A stretch of 64,000 nucleotides of DNA, taken from positions 186,001 to 250,000 of the forward strand of contig CAXXMM010000006.1 of assembly GCA_963676385.2 (NCBI GenBank), written 5' to 3'. The notes beneath the pieces are model-generated. The model ran no database searches. It saw only the letters and a list, made by a program, of their open reading frames with translations, and was not told where the DNA came from. The stretch comes from UBA1422 sp963676385 (GTDB lineage: Bacteria; Bacillota; Clostridia; Peptostreptococcales; Anaerovoracaceae). Position numbers and translations under genes: made by a program. Shown here piece after piece: positions 16,999 through 26,405 of this stretch; the stretch's first letter is position 1; each line of letters begins with the position of its first letter.

Positions 16999-18801
16999 TT
17001 AAAGTAATTTTTTGTTTATATCCAGCTCAGCGAGCTTTCGATACAAGGTTGCTCGGGAAAGGCCAAGTTCTCTGGCCACGGCTTCCTTTGCATCGCCTCC
17101 CCCGCTGTGTTTGGTAAATTTTTTTAGGATGACTTCCCGTTCAAATTCTTTTACCTGTTCACCTAATGTTAACAGGCTTTCTTTGGTTTTCGGTATAGTT
17201 TCTTCGGCTTTCTTGAGCCGAATCGGCACATCCTCCATGCCGACAATTTCTCCAAATGCCATGTTGGTACTATATTCCACCGCATTTTCCAGTTCCCGCA
17301 CATTCCCCGGCCACTCATAATTTAGATATAAGTCTCTGACTTCTTGGGAAAACCCTTTTAGTCTCCGATTCATATAGGTATTATATTTTCGGAGAAAATG
17401 ATCCATAAATAAATCTATGTCCTCCCGCCGTTCCCGAAGGGGTGGAATATCAATGGGAATGACACTAAGTCGATAATACAAATCCTCCCTGAAGGTGCCG
17501 GCTTTAATCATGTCCTCCAAATTTCGGTTGGTTGCCGCAATGACGCGAACGTTCACCTGTATTGGCTTGCTCCCGCCAACCCGTTCAAACTTCATATTTT
17601 GTAGAACATGAAGGATTTTTACCTGAAGATGGGCCGGCATGTCTCCGATTTCATCCAGAAAAATGGTTCCATTGTTGGCCATTTCAAATTTGCCGATTTT
17701 ACCTTTTTCTGAAGCGCCGGTGAAGGCACCTTTTTCGTATCCAAACAACTCGCTTTCCAGTAAATTCTCAGGAATCGCTCCGCAATTAACTGTGACAAAA
17801 GAGTGTCCGTTCCGGGGCCCCGAATAGTGAATGGCTTTGGCAAACATTTCTTTGCCGGTTCCGCTTTCCCCTGTAATCAATACGGTGGAATCCCCCCGGG
17901 CGGTAATAACCGCCTGGTTTTTTGCCCGGTTGATGGCCTCGCTACGGCCAATAATGTCATCAAATGTATTTTTTATATTGCCCACATTCATATGGTAGGC
18001 AAGTTTTTGTGCTTCTACAAAATCTCGGAAAGAAATAACAACCCCTTCTATCTCTGATCCTGCATAAAAAGGTTTGGCGGTGACAATCACATGTAAGTCG
18101 CCTCTGTAAATTTCTTCTCGTTCCGTATATCCCTTCCCGGTTCGAAAAATATCCATTGCCGGAGAACTGAGCATATATCGATTAATATGTTTTCCGATAA
18201 TTTCTTTTCGGGTGGTTTTCAGAAGGGTTGCCGCCACTTCGTTGCAATGTCTGATGTAGCCTTGCCGGTCAATGGCAAAAATACCCTCATGGGCTGTTTC
18301 CAGCACGGTCATCATTTCATTTCTTGACATCTCAGCAACCTGCAAATCCACTTGCTGAGATGCTTTGGCAGCCAATAAGTCAGCCATTTTTTCTACAAAG
18401 GTAACCATGCTTCGGTCTTTATCCAATAAAATAGCCCGTTGCTCTTCTTTAAAAGCAACCAGGCCAATAATGCCAATGGTCTCCCCATTGTGCTTGATGG
18501 GCGTGCATATTTCAGCCAACTCACCTGCGGCTTGAGCTTTTGCACGGGTATCGTCATAATACTTGTCGCTTTGGGCATCTGCGACGGACTGGGTCAGCCC
18601 GCTTCGAAGAACTCTGGCATAGAGAAAATTGCCATCCAGTTTGCCGGCCTCTTCTTTTTGTCCAATCATGGAAGAATAGCTTCCGGTGCCACCGATAATG
18701 GTCAGAGTGTCGTCAACAATTTCAACTTCAACGCCAACGGCAATGCTGATTGCTTCCGCTACCTGCTGTACCCCGGCCGAAATGTCTCTTAATAGTGACA
18801 T
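16999..18801 (-). CDS. Sigma-54-dependent transcriptional activator (GAF-PAS-AAA+-HTH)
   Basis: A 600-residue enhancer-binding protein. A GAF-like sensory domain covers about residues 1-145. A PAS domain follows at about 155-260, from VLETAHEGIFAIDRQGYI. The AAA+ domain is at about 290-520, with GESGTGKEMFAKAIH (Walker A), the sigma-54 contact loop GAFTGA and GTIFLDEIGDMP (Walker B). A Fis-type helix-turn-helix ends the protein (AVARELGLSRATLYRKL). The ATG at 18801 is chosen because CAGGAG lies before it; the frame could extend to 18825. It precedes and probably controls the aminotransferase. No clear -24/-12 promoter was found nearby. Confidence 0.92.
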   Translation of the reverse strand: MSLLRDISAGVQQVAEAISIAVGVEVEIVDDTLTIIGGTGSYSSMIGQKEEAGKLDGNFLYARVLRSGLTQSVADAQSDKYYDDTRAKAQAAGELAEICTPIKHNGETIGIIGLVAFKEEQRAILLDKDRSMVTFVEKMADLLAAKASQQVDLQVAEMSRNEMMTVLETAHEGIFAIDRQGYIRHCNEVAATLLKTTRKEIIGKHINRYMLSSPAMDIFRTGKGYTEREEIYRGDLHVIVTAKPFYAGSEIEGVVISFRDFVEAQKLAYHMNVGNIKNTFDDIIGRSEAINRAKNQAVITARGDSTVLITGESGTGKEMFAKAIHYSGPRNGHSFVTVNCGAIPENLLESELFGYEKGAFTGASEKGKIGKFEMANNGTIFLDEIGDMPAHLQVKILHVLQNMKFERVGGSKPIQVNVRVIAATNRNLEDMIKAGTFREDLYYRLSVIPIDIPPLRERREDIDLFMDHFLRKYNTYMNRRLKGFSQEVRDLYLNYEWPGNVRELENAVEYSTNMAFGEIVGMEDVPIRLKKAEETIPKTKESLLTLGEQVKEFEREVILKKFTKHSGGGDAKEAVARELGLSRATLYRKLAELDINKKLL

Positions 18802-18837
18802 AATTACTCCTGTTTCATATCCCACATCTTCGACCTC

Positions 18838-18867
18838 ATTATAGCATCAGTTTTCTCAAATATGCAA
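18838..18867 (-). promoter_or_regulatory. Promoter of the sigma-54 activator gene
   Basis: Minus-strand TTGCAT (18862-18867) and TATAAT (18838-18843) are 18 bp apart, a housekeeping-type promoter ending about 35 nt before the ATG. Confidence 0.55.
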
Positions 18868-18930
18868 TTCTTTTTCGTTATAAAAATAACTAATTAAATT
18901 TTCTCAATATTCAGTCTCAATATTGATATA

Positions 18931-20583
18931 TCACGCATCCTCCCCATCAGCAATGGTAGCGCCTAAATTCAACGTGTCCTTTTCAAGGGAAATCAAAATA
19001 TTGTTCAGCTGTGCAATCCGTTCAGCCGATAGTTTTTTGTCTGCCAGCAATCGGGATTGATATAAAATACTTTCTAGGGTTTTATGTACATCCTCTACCC
19101 GAGAAACCAATTCATCAGGTTGTTGATTATCCATGGCATCGGTGGCAATCCCTTCCGACGAAACAAGTTCCCCGGTTTCCAATTCATATAATGAATATCC
19201 ATGAATGATTGTCGTATCATACCCCAAGGTTTCCTTAATCTTTTGGGCAAAGGTTGCTTTGGACTCTTCTTCCCCATGAACCAAGAAGATTTCTTTGGGT
19301 TTTGCCTTAAATCCACCAAGCCACTCCAATAGTCCGGTTTGATCTGCATGGCCGGAAAATCCCTGCAGGTTGTAGATTTCTGCTTTCACCACAACGGTTT
19401 CTCCAAAGAGTTTTACTTCCTTGAGGCCATCTAATATGGCTCTTCCCAAGGTGCCTTCCGCTTGGTATCCAACAAAGACAACACTGGATTTGGGATCCCA
19501 AAGGTTGTGTTTTAAATGGTGACGAATTCTTCCCGCATCGCACATGCCGCTAGCCGAAATAATTACCTTAGGCGTGCGGTCAAAATTTAACGCCTTGGAA
19601 TCATCCATGGTGCGGGTAAACTTCAGATTTTTGAAATCCAAGGGATGGTCTCCACGCAAAATGTATTCTTTTGTTTCCTCGTCAAACACCTGCGCGTTCC
19701 GTTTAAACACTTCTGTGGCCGTGGTGGCCATGGGGCTGTCAACAAAGATGGTCAGCTTGTCCAATTCCGCCTTGTATTTGGTATTTTCCTCATAAAATTT
19801 GTTGAACTCAAAAATGAGTTCTTGCGTTCGACCCACTGCAAATGCGGGAATGACCACAGTCCCCCCTCGTCGGGTTGTCTTAATGACAATGTCCAGCAAC
19901 GCTTCAATGCTAGTGGCATTTTCCGGATGCAACCGGTTGCCGTAGGTAGATTCCATAATCAAATAATCGGCACTTTTTATAAAAGTGGGATCCCGCAAAA
20001 TAGGACGGTTTATCACACCCAAGTCCCCTGAAAAAACGATTTTGGAAGATTTTCCGTCTTCGGAAATCCACAGTTCAGTAATCGCCGAACCTAAAATATG
20101 CCCTGCATCGTTAAAGACAATTTTCATGTCGTCGTTAAGCTCAATTAACTGGTCATAAAGCACGGGAGACACTAATCTCAAGGCCGCCTCAGCATCTTTA
20201 AGGGTGTACAACGGTTCTACCGGTTCCACGCCGGCTCTTTCGTTCTTTCGATTCTGCCATTCCGCTTCTTTCTCATGTATATAGGCGCTGTCCTTCAGCA
20301 TAACAACTAACAAGTCGGCTGTCGCATCGGTACAAATGATTTTCCCTTTGAATCCACGTTTCGCCAAAAGGGGCAACCTGCCACAATGGTCAATATGGGC
20401 GTGGCTCAGCACCACACATTCAATTTGTTCAACATTAAAAGGAAAGGGTGCAAAGTTTTCTCGTTCCTGTTCCTTCCCTCCCTGAAACTGTCCGCAGTCC
20501 AGAAGAATTTGATGTTCACCGCTGGTAATTAAGTGGCATGAGCCGGTTACGCCGGTTGCCGCACCGCAAAATTGAATGTTCAT
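18931..20583 (-). CDS. Beta-CASP metallo-beta-lactamase-fold RNase/hydrolase
   Basis: A 550-residue protein of the CPSF/Ysh1-like MBL family, thought to process RNA in the cytoplasm. It begins NIQFCGAATGVTGSCHLI, has the metal motif LSHAHIDHCGRLP and an aspartate in FSGDLG. The beta-CASP insert carries STYGNRLH, PAFAVGRTQE, SASGMCDAGRIRHHL, and a final metal histidine in LQGFSGHADQ and LVHGEEE. A helical C-terminal extension of about 70 residues is less conserved. It lies about 110 nt downstream of pyrI on the same strand, but nothing ties it to pyrimidine synthesis. Confidence 0.88.
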   Translation of the reverse strand: MNIQFCGAATGVTGSCHLITSGEHQILLDCGQFQGGKEQERENFAPFPFNVEQIECVVLSHAHIDHCGRLPLLAKRGFKGKIICTDATADLLVVMLKDSAYIHEKEAEWQNRKNERAGVEPVEPLYTLKDAEAALRLVSPVLYDQLIELNDDMKIVFNDAGHILGSAITELWISEDGKSSKIVFSGDLGVINRPILRDPTFIKSADYLIMESTYGNRLHPENATSIEALLDIVIKTTRRGGTVVIPAFAVGRTQELIFEFNKFYEENTKYKAELDKLTIFVDSPMATTATEVFKRNAQVFDEETKEYILRGDHPLDFKNLKFTRTMDDSKALNFDRTPKVIISASGMCDAGRIRHHLKHNLWDPKSSVVFVGYQAEGTLGRAILDGLKEVKLFGETVVVKAEIYNLQGFSGHADQTGLLEWLGGFKAKPKEIFLVHGEEESKATFAQKIKETLGYDTTIIHGYSLYELETGELVSSEGIATDAMDNQQPDELVSRVEDVHKTLESILYQSRLLADKKLSAERIAQLNNILISLEKDTLNLGATIADGEDA

Positions 20584-20692
20584 AGTTGTCCTCCTTCATG
20601 GATGGGTTTGGCCTTGGCAGAAGATAAAGTCGCCTCAAGTCCACAAATGCCCACGGAAATAATATACCACATTACTGCAAAGAAAAGTAGCC

Positions 20693-21112
20693 TTATTCCT
20701 TGTAAAGGGCATCACAATAGACACATCGGTATTGGCGCTTTTCTCGGTCAGTTAGTTTGAAAGAATGAACGATTTCCTGTTCCACCGTGGTAATGCATCG
20801 AGGATTTTTGCAACGAACCACCCCTGTAAGGGTTTCCGGCAATTCCAGATGCATCTTCTTTGTCAGTGTGCCGTTTTGTATAATATTCACTGTAATGTTG
20901 GGATCAACAAAACCCAGCACATCTAAGTCCAAAAGAATATTCTCGTCGATTTTAATAATGTCCTTCTTGCCAAGTTTCGTGCTTTGCGCATTTTGAACGA
21001 CTGCCACACTGCAGGTCAATTTTTTTAGATTTAGTAGCCCATATATGTCCATGCTTTTTCCTGCAGGAATGTGATCAATGACAATTCCGTTTCTTACACC
21101 GTCAATATTCAT
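20693..21112 (-). CDS. pyrI: Aspartate carbamoyltransferase regulatory subunit PyrI
   Basis: PyrI is the nucleotide-binding zinc subunit that confers allosteric control on PyrB. It has 139 residues, with an N-terminal allosteric domain (GIVIDHIPAGKSMDIYGLL) and a C-terminal zinc domain with four cysteines in CKNPRC and CVYC. It overlaps the pyrB stop by 4 nt and ends the pyr operon. A PyrB/PyrI pair means that this transcarbamoylase is probably feedback-regulated by nucleotides rather than being a lone trimer. Confidence 0.95.
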   Translation of the reverse strand: MNIDGVRNGIVIDHIPAGKSMDIYGLLNLKKLTCSVAVVQNAQSTKLGKKDIIKIDENILLDLDVLGFVDPNITVNIIQNGTLTKKMHLELPETLTGVVRCKNPRCITTVEQEIVHSFKLTDREKRQYRCVYCDALYKE

Positions 21113-22065
21113 GCGATTCCCTCCTTTTGCTTTTCATCACCTTCCACTTGCCCCAGCCCCAGCAAAGTTAAAATCAAAGCCATCCGAATATACTTTCCGC
21201 ATAAAGCCTGGGTAAAGTAACAAGCTCTGGGATCATCATCCACTTCAATGGAAATTTCATTCACTCTGGGCAAAGGGTGCATCACAATTAAATCCTGCTT
21301 GGCCAGTTCCATTTTTTTGTTATCTAATATATAACTGTCCTTCAACCGGATATAGTCCTGCTCATTGAAGAACCGCTCTCGTTGTACCCGGGTCATGTAA
21401 AGAATATCCAATTCTCCCATGACTTCTTCCATCTGCTCGACCTGCCTCCACTCAACGCCTTTTGTCTTTAGCTCCTGACGAATGTAGGGAGGTACCCGCA
21501 ATTCTTCGGGAGAAATCAAGACAAATCGATTATTGGGATAACGAAGCATGGCTTCAATGAGAGAATGAACAGTTCTGCCAAACTGCAAATCTCCGCATAG
21601 TCCAATGGTCAGGTTCGCAAGTCGCCCTTTTTCCCGCTTGATGGTCAATAAATCCGTCAAGGTTTGGGTGGGGTGATGATGTCCTCCGTCTCCCCCGTTA
21701 ATAATAGGCACTGTGGTTCTCTTCGCCGCCACCAAAGGAGCTCCTTCTTTGGGGTGACGCATGGCAATAATATCTGCATAGCACCCTACTGTGCGAATGG
21801 TGTCGCTGACACTTTCCCCCTTGGCTGCAGAGCTGGAGTCACTGCTGGAAAATCCCAGCACATTGCCTCCCAACTCCATCATAGCCGCCTCAAAACTCAG
21901 TCGAGTTCTGGTGCTTGGCTCGAAAAACAGGGTTGCTAATTTTTTACCGGCACATCGGTTTTGATACATTGCCGGGTCGGTCATAATGTTTTCCGCAAGG
22001 CCAATCATTTTGTTAATTTCCTCAACGGAAAAATCGGTGATGCTAATTAAATTTCGGATTTCCAT
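21109..22065 (-). CDS. pyrB: Aspartate carbamoyltransferase catalytic subunit PyrB
   Basis: PyrB condenses carbamoyl phosphate and aspartate to carbamoyl-aspartate, the second step of pyrimidine synthesis. The carbamoyl phosphate motif FFEPSTRTRLSFE, the GDGGHHHPTQTLTDLL aspartate/carbamoyl-phosphate loop and HPLPRVNEI are all present. At 318 residues the length is typical. It overlaps both pyrE upstream, by 19 nt, and pyrI downstream, so it is translationally coupled within the operon. Confidence 0.96.
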   Translation of the reverse strand: MEIRNLISITDFSVEEINKMIGLAENIMTDPAMYQNRCAGKKLATLFFEPSTRTRLSFEAAMMELGGNVLGFSSSDSSSAAKGESVSDTIRTVGCYADIIAMRHPKEGAPLVAAKRTTVPIINGGDGGHHHPTQTLTDLLTIKREKGRLANLTIGLCGDLQFGRTVHSLIEAMLRYPNNRFVLISPEELRVPPYIRQELKTKGVEWRQVEQMEEVMGELDILYMTRVQRERFFNEQDYIRLKDSYILDNKKMELAKQDLIVMHPLPRVNEISIEVDDDPRACYFTQALCGKYIRMALILTLLGLGQVEGDEKQKEGIA

Positions 22066-22637
22066 TCCAATACCTCCTTCATTTCTTTTTCATCAATGTA
22101 TTTTTCTGTCACCGCCACCTGGGCCAGCGTTTCCAAGTCGCACAGGCTGACCGTCTTCACCGGCAAGGTTCGAATCCCATAATTGAAAATGCTGAGAATC
22201 CCCAAAACCTCGGTGCCAGCCTCTTCCAAAGTTGCCACGGTTTCCATGGACGACCCTCCGGTGGATATCAGATCTTCCACCACCACCACCTTTTGACCCA
22301 GCTGCAATTTCCCTTCAATCCGATTGGTTCTGCCGTGGTCTTTGGCCTTGGATCGAACATATCCCATGGGCATCCCCAATAGATGACCCACAATGGCCGC
22401 ATGGGCGATTCCTGCGGTACTGGTTCCCATAAGAACCTGACAGTCGGGGAAAGAATCTTCAATGGCGGCGGCCAGTTGTTCTTCCACAAGGTTTCGGACT
22501 TCCGGCGCCGTAAGAATCAGCCGATTGTCGCAGTACACCGGACTTTTAATACCGCTTGCCCATGTAAAGGGCTCTCCCGGCCGTAAAAATACTGCCCCTA
22601 TGGACAACAGGGACTTTGCAATTTCTTTGTTTCTCAT
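22047..22637 (-). CDS. pyrE: Orotate phosphoribosyltransferase PyrE
   Basis: PyrE converts orotate and PRPP to orotidine monophosphate. The PRPP-binding motif is VVVVEDLISTGGSS, with the flexible loop KDHGRTNRIEG containing the catalytic Lys/Arg. At 196 residues it is of the expected length. It has AGGTAAG upstream, lies 39 nt after pyrF and overlaps pyrB. Confidence 0.95.
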   Translation of the reverse strand: MRNKEIAKSLLSIGAVFLRPGEPFTWASGIKSPVYCDNRLILTAPEVRNLVEEQLAAAIEDSFPDCQVLMGTSTAGIAHAAIVGHLLGMPMGYVRSKAKDHGRTNRIEGKLQLGQKVVVVEDLISTGGSSMETVATLEEAGTEVLGILSIFNYGIRTLPVKTVSLCDLETLAQVAVTEKYIDEKEMKEVLEWKSEI

Positions 22638-22676
22638 CTATCTTACCTCCATCTGTATATACATCATCAGTATTTC

Positions 22677-23459
22677 TTATTGATTCAGTCCTAAAAAGTC
22701 GGCCCGGATTTTCAGGTAGGCATTCAATGGGTCTTGAGCCCCTGTAATAGGCCGTCCCACCACGATGCAGTCAGCCCCAAGAGCTTTGGCCATCATGGGG
22801 GTTTGAACCCGCACCTGGTCCTGTTTGGCCGATTCTGCCGGTTCTGCCTCCTTTTGAGATTGATCCTTGTTTTCTTCTTTCCTTCCTTCCCCAAGAGAAG
22901 AAGAAAGGCGAATGCCCGGTGTTACTGTCAGGAAATCCATGCCACAGGATTGATGAATCATAGGAGCTTCTCCCGGGGCGCAAACCACCCCGTCCAGTCC
23001 GGATTTCTTGGCCAGCACTGCATATGCCTGTACCACTTCTTCAACAGTTCCCGGAATAAGGATTTCGTGATTCATCCGCCACTGGTCTGTAGAGGTCAGT
23101 TGGGTCACTGCCACAAGTAGAGGACGTTCTCTCCCTCCCGGCGTTCCCTGGGCCAGACCTTCCAGCCCGGCCGCCATCATCTTGCCGGTGCCCGCCCCGT
23201 GAAGGTTGCACATATCCACTTCCAATCCTGCCAGCACTTTCATGGTTTGTTGCACCGTGTTGGGAATATCATGGAGTTTCAAATCTAAAAACACATTGAG
23301 TCCTCGTTCTTTCAGAGTGTGAATAAAGGATGGTCCGGCTCCGTAAAACAGTTCCATGCCCACTTTCACATAGGGTTTCTCCCCCTCCAAGGTATCTAAA
23401 AAGGCTAAGGCCTTTTGTTCACTGGGAAAATCCAGTGCAATGATGACTTCTTTTTTCAT
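22677..23459 (-). CDS. pyrF: Orotidine 5'-phosphate decarboxylase PyrF with an extra charged insert
   Basis: PyrF decarboxylates OMP to UMP. The catalytic motif DLKLHDIPNTV gives D59, K61 and D64, and phosphate contacts lie in VTPGIR and VVGRPIT. Between these, residues about 186-216 form a Lys/Glu/Gln-rich stretch that is not found in ordinary PyrF, where this phosphate-covering loop is short. The insertion is in frame, so the gene stays intact at 260 residues. Its start overlaps the pyrD stop by 4 nt. Confidence 0.94.
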   Translation of the reverse strand: MKKEVIIALDFPSEQKALAFLDTLEGEKPYVKVGMELFYGAGPSFIHTLKERGLNVFLDLKLHDIPNTVQQTMKVLAGLEVDMCNLHGAGTGKMMAAGLEGLAQGTPGGRERPLLVAVTQLTSTDQWRMNHEILIPGTVEEVVQAYAVLAKKSGLDGVVCAPGEAPMIHQSCGMDFLTVTPGIRLSSSLGEGRKEENKDQSQKEAEPAESAKQDQVRVQTPMMAKALGADCIVVGRPITGAQDPLNAYLKIRADFLGLNQ

Positions 23460-24364
23460 ACAATCCCTCTTATTTCGTTAAAATCTTTTATTTGCAATTT
23501 TTCCATTAATGCCGGCAAGTCATGAATTATCTCTTTGCATGCAAAAGGGTTGATTAGATTGGCCGCCCCAATTTCCACCGCTGTGGCTCCCGCCATGACC
23601 ATCTCTATCACATCTTCCGCTGAAGAAATTCCACCCATGCCAATGATGGGAATTTTGACGGCATGAAACACTTGATTGACCATGCGAACGGCCATGGGGA
23701 AAATGGCCGGGCCGGAAAGCCCCCCGGTGACATTTGCCAGTATCGGTGTCCGTTGGCGAATATCGATTCGCATAGCGGAAAAGGTGTTAATCATTGAAAT
23801 GCCGTGAGCGCCCTCTGATTCGCAGGCCTTTGCGATTTCTCCAATGTCGGTTACGTTGGGACTTAGCTTCATAAACACCGGCTTTGAAGTCGCCTCTCTG
23901 ACAGCTTTGGTGATTCTGGCGGCCTCAGTTGGGTTTGTACCAAAGGCCATCCCACCTCCATGGATGTTGGGGCAACTAATGTTGACTTCCAATATGGCTA
24001 CCTGATTCACTCGGTCCAAAACTTCAGCACAGGCCACATATTCTTCCAAGGAAAATCCGCTGATGTTGGCAAGGATTGGGGTTTGGCATAAAGTCATCAA
24101 TTGGGGCAGCACCTCTGTGGCCACCCGTTCAACGCCGGGGTTTTCAAGTCCGACGGCGTTGACCAGGCCACAGGGGGCTTCGGCAATCCGCGGTGTTGGG
24201 TTGCCGAAGCGGGGGTGAAGGGTGGTGCCCTTCACCCCGATGCCCCCCAGCAGATTTAAATCATACACTTCTGCCATTTCGATTCCATATCCAAAGGTGC
24301 CGCTGGCGGGAATAATGGGATTTTTCAATTCAACCGCTCCCAGGCACACGCTCATATTTACCAT
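23456..24364 (-). CDS. pyrD: Dihydroorotate dehydrogenase, class 1B catalytic subunit
   Basis: PyrD oxidises dihydroorotate to orotate; the class 1B form passes electrons through PyrK to NAD. The FMN TIM barrel shows PIIPASGTFGYG, EVNISCPNIHGGGMAFG, where the active-site cysteine region lies, IGMGGISSAEDVIEM and the phosphate site ATAVEIGAAN. The ATG at 24364 is chosen because AAGGAGG precedes it; it overlaps the end of pyrK by 7 nt. About 302 residues, normal length. The frame itself extends upstream to 24448 without support. Confidence 0.95.
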   Translation of the reverse strand: MVNMSVCLGAVELKNPIIPASGTFGYGIEMAEVYDLNLLGGIGVKGTTLHPRFGNPTPRIAEAPCGLVNAVGLENPGVERVATEVLPQLMTLCQTPILANISGFSLEEYVACAEVLDRVNQVAILEVNISCPNIHGGGMAFGTNPTEAARITKAVREATSKPVFMKLSPNVTDIGEIAKACESEGAHGISMINTFSAMRIDIRQRTPILANVTGGLSGPAIFPMAVRMVNQVFHAVKIPIIGMGGISSAEDVIEMVMAGATAVEIGAANLINPFACKEIIHDLPALMEKLQIKDFNEIRGIV

Positions 24365-25117
24365 ATGATTTCCTCCTTGTTCAACACCGGACCGTCTTTG
24401 CAAATTCGTTTTTCCCCGTATTTTGTTTTGCAGCTGCATCCCATGCACACCCCAAATCCACAGGCCATTCGGCTTTCAAAGCTAAATTGCCCGTCAGGTG
24501 CCAAATCCTTGATTCCCAAAAGCATGGCCTCCGGTCCGCAGGCAAACAGATAGTTCCATGTTCTTCCCAATGCCCCATCCAGTACCGTTCCTTTAATTCC
24601 CTTGGAACCGTCCAGGGTGGTCACCGTAACCGGCATCCCCAAGTCTCCAAAAGCTTTTTCATAAAATCCTTGTGCTTCCGTGGCAAAGCCCATGATAATC
24701 TCCGGTTGTTTTCCTTCCGCAATAAGTTTTTTCGCCAATCCATATAATGGCGGCACGCCAACCCCTCCCCCAATCAGCACGATTTTTTTTGTGGTTGTCA
24801 ATGGCGTTGGTATCAAATCCATTGCCCAAAGGGTAAAGCAAATTCAGCTTTTCCCCTGGCTTTCGATCTGCCAACCAAGCCGTCCCGGAACCAACCACTT
24901 TATAAATAAGGGTCAGCTTCCCTTGGTCAAAATCACATACAGAAATTGGCCGGCGCAGATATTTTTCATCTATTTTGATGTTGACGAACTGTCCCGGCCA
25001 GGCAAACAGACCTTCCTCCCCTTTTCCGTGGGACAGGGTTAATATTATTTTCCAAGTGTCCTGAGCAATCCTTTGATTGGCAATGATTTCCCAGTCATTC
25101 ATCTTTATCTTTCCCAT
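24358..25117 (-). pseudogene. pyrK: Dihydroorotate dehydrogenase electron-transfer subunit PyrK, one frameshift in an A8 run
   Basis: PyrK carries FAD and a [2Fe-2S] cluster and moves electrons from PyrD to NAD. The FAD domain shows WPGQFVNIKI and RRPISVCDF, the NAD part KIVLIGGGVGVPPLYGLAKK, and the cluster loop CGFGVCMGCSCK. The first part reads from the ATG at 25117 (AGGAGGG upstream); the second part is in the next frame. The switch is at eight A residues (minus strand; T8 at 24783-24790 on the plus strand), and seven would give one normal protein of about 252 residues. Transcriptional slippage on A8 could also restore it. Confidence 0.88.
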
Positions 25118-26364
25118 ATGACAGACCCTCCTACAATTGTGCATTGATTAATTCCGGCGACTTGCATTCCTTCAAAAGGGGTGCTTTTTCCTTTGCCTGC
25201 AAAGTGACTGGAATCAATGGTGTAAGAACTATTTAAATCCCAGATGCTAAGGTCTGCAGGTTGTCCCACCGCCAAAACCCCTCCGGAAAGTCCAAAGCGT
25301 TTTCTCGGAGCTACTGTCAAGGCATCCATAAGTCTTTCCAACGACACCTTACCCGTCAACGCCAGGTGGGTATACAGCACCGAAAAAGCCGTTTCAAGGC
25401 CAACCACTCCGTTAGCACTTTTCTCAAACCCAAGGCCTTTTTCTTTTCGGCTATGGGGGGCGTGATCTGTGGCAACCATATCGATGGTGCCATCTGCCAG
25501 CCCTTCTACCAAGGCGTGGCGGTCATCGGCGCCCATTAACGGCGGATTCATTTTGAACCTGCCATCATCTTGCCGATCTTCTTCACAATATATTAAATAG
25601 TGGGGTGCCGTTTCACAGGTGACATCCACCCCAGCTTGTTTGGCTTCACGGATCAACTGAAGGCTTTCTTTGGTGGAGACATGACAAACATGGAATTTGC
25701 ATCCTGTCTTCTGGCACAGAGACAAATCCCGCTCCACCTCCATCCATTCACTTTCCCGATAATGACCTTTGGAAGACAATGCATCGATTTCACAATGGGC
25801 AGCAATCACTTTATCCAATCCCTTTGCCATGGTCATGGCCTCTTCCATTACCTTCTCATCCTGGACGCCGGCGCCATCATCACTGTATCCGATGACCCAA
25901 GGTGCCATTTCTTTCATATCAGAAAGTTGATGTCCGCCGCCTTTGCTGGTTGTGATTCTCCCGTACGGAAGTACTTTCACCAGTCCATCTTTGCTGATGG
26001 CCGCCAATTGAACCTGGAGATTTTCCAAACTGTCCGGTGCCGGGTTCACATTGGGCATGGTCAAGACCGTGGTATAACCACCGGCGGCGGCAGCCCGGGT
26101 TCCCGATGCAATGGTCTCTTTGTATTCAAATCCCGGTTCCCTAAGATGTACATGAACATCAGCAAATCCAGGGAAAAGAAAAGAGTTATCGCAATTGATA
26201 ACTCTTTCATATTTAATAGACAAATTTTCCAATACAGAATCTGATTCCAAAAACTCTTGCCCGGCTGGTACAAATGCGGCAATCCGTCCTCCTTCCAGGA
26301 TGACGTCCCGTTTCTCCCATTGTCTTCCGTTGAAGACATTGCCGTTTCTCAAATAAATTCCCAT
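25105..26364 (-). CDS. pyrC: Dihydroorotase PyrC
   Basis: PyrC cyclises carbamoyl-aspartate to dihydroorotate in the third step of pyrimidine synthesis. The zinc motif FADVHVHLREPG, the HCEIDALSSKG and CHVSTKES histidine sites and the catalytic aspartate in MVATDHAPHSRKEK are those of type I dihydroorotases. About 419 residues, with a short extra segment (residues about 37-50) before the first metal motif. The ATG at 26364 has GAAGGAAG before it. It is the first gene of the pyrCKDFEBI operon and overlaps pyrK. Confidence 0.95.
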   Translation of the reverse strand: MGIYLRNGNVFNGRQWEKRDVILEGGRIAAFVPAGQEFLESDSVLENLSIKYERVINCDNSFLFPGFADVHVHLREPGFEYKETIASGTRAAAAGGYTTVLTMPNVNPAPDSLENLQVQLAAISKDGLVKVLPYGRITTSKGGGHQLSDMKEMAPWVIGYSDDGAGVQDEKVMEEAMTMAKGLDKVIAAHCEIDALSSKGHYRESEWMEVERDLSLCQKTGCKFHVCHVSTKESLQLIREAKQAGVDVTCETAPHYLIYCEEDRQDDGRFKMNPPLMGADDRHALVEGLADGTIDMVATDHAPHSRKEKGLGFEKSANGVVGLETAFSVLYTHLALTGKVSLERLMDALTVAPRKRFGLSGGVLAVGQPADLSIWDLNSSYTIDSSHFAGKGKSTPFEGMQVAGINQCTIVGGSVIWER

Positions 26365-26405
26365 GGTGCTTCCTTCGTCGTTTTCGTTTTTCCAAAATTT
26401 TTTCA

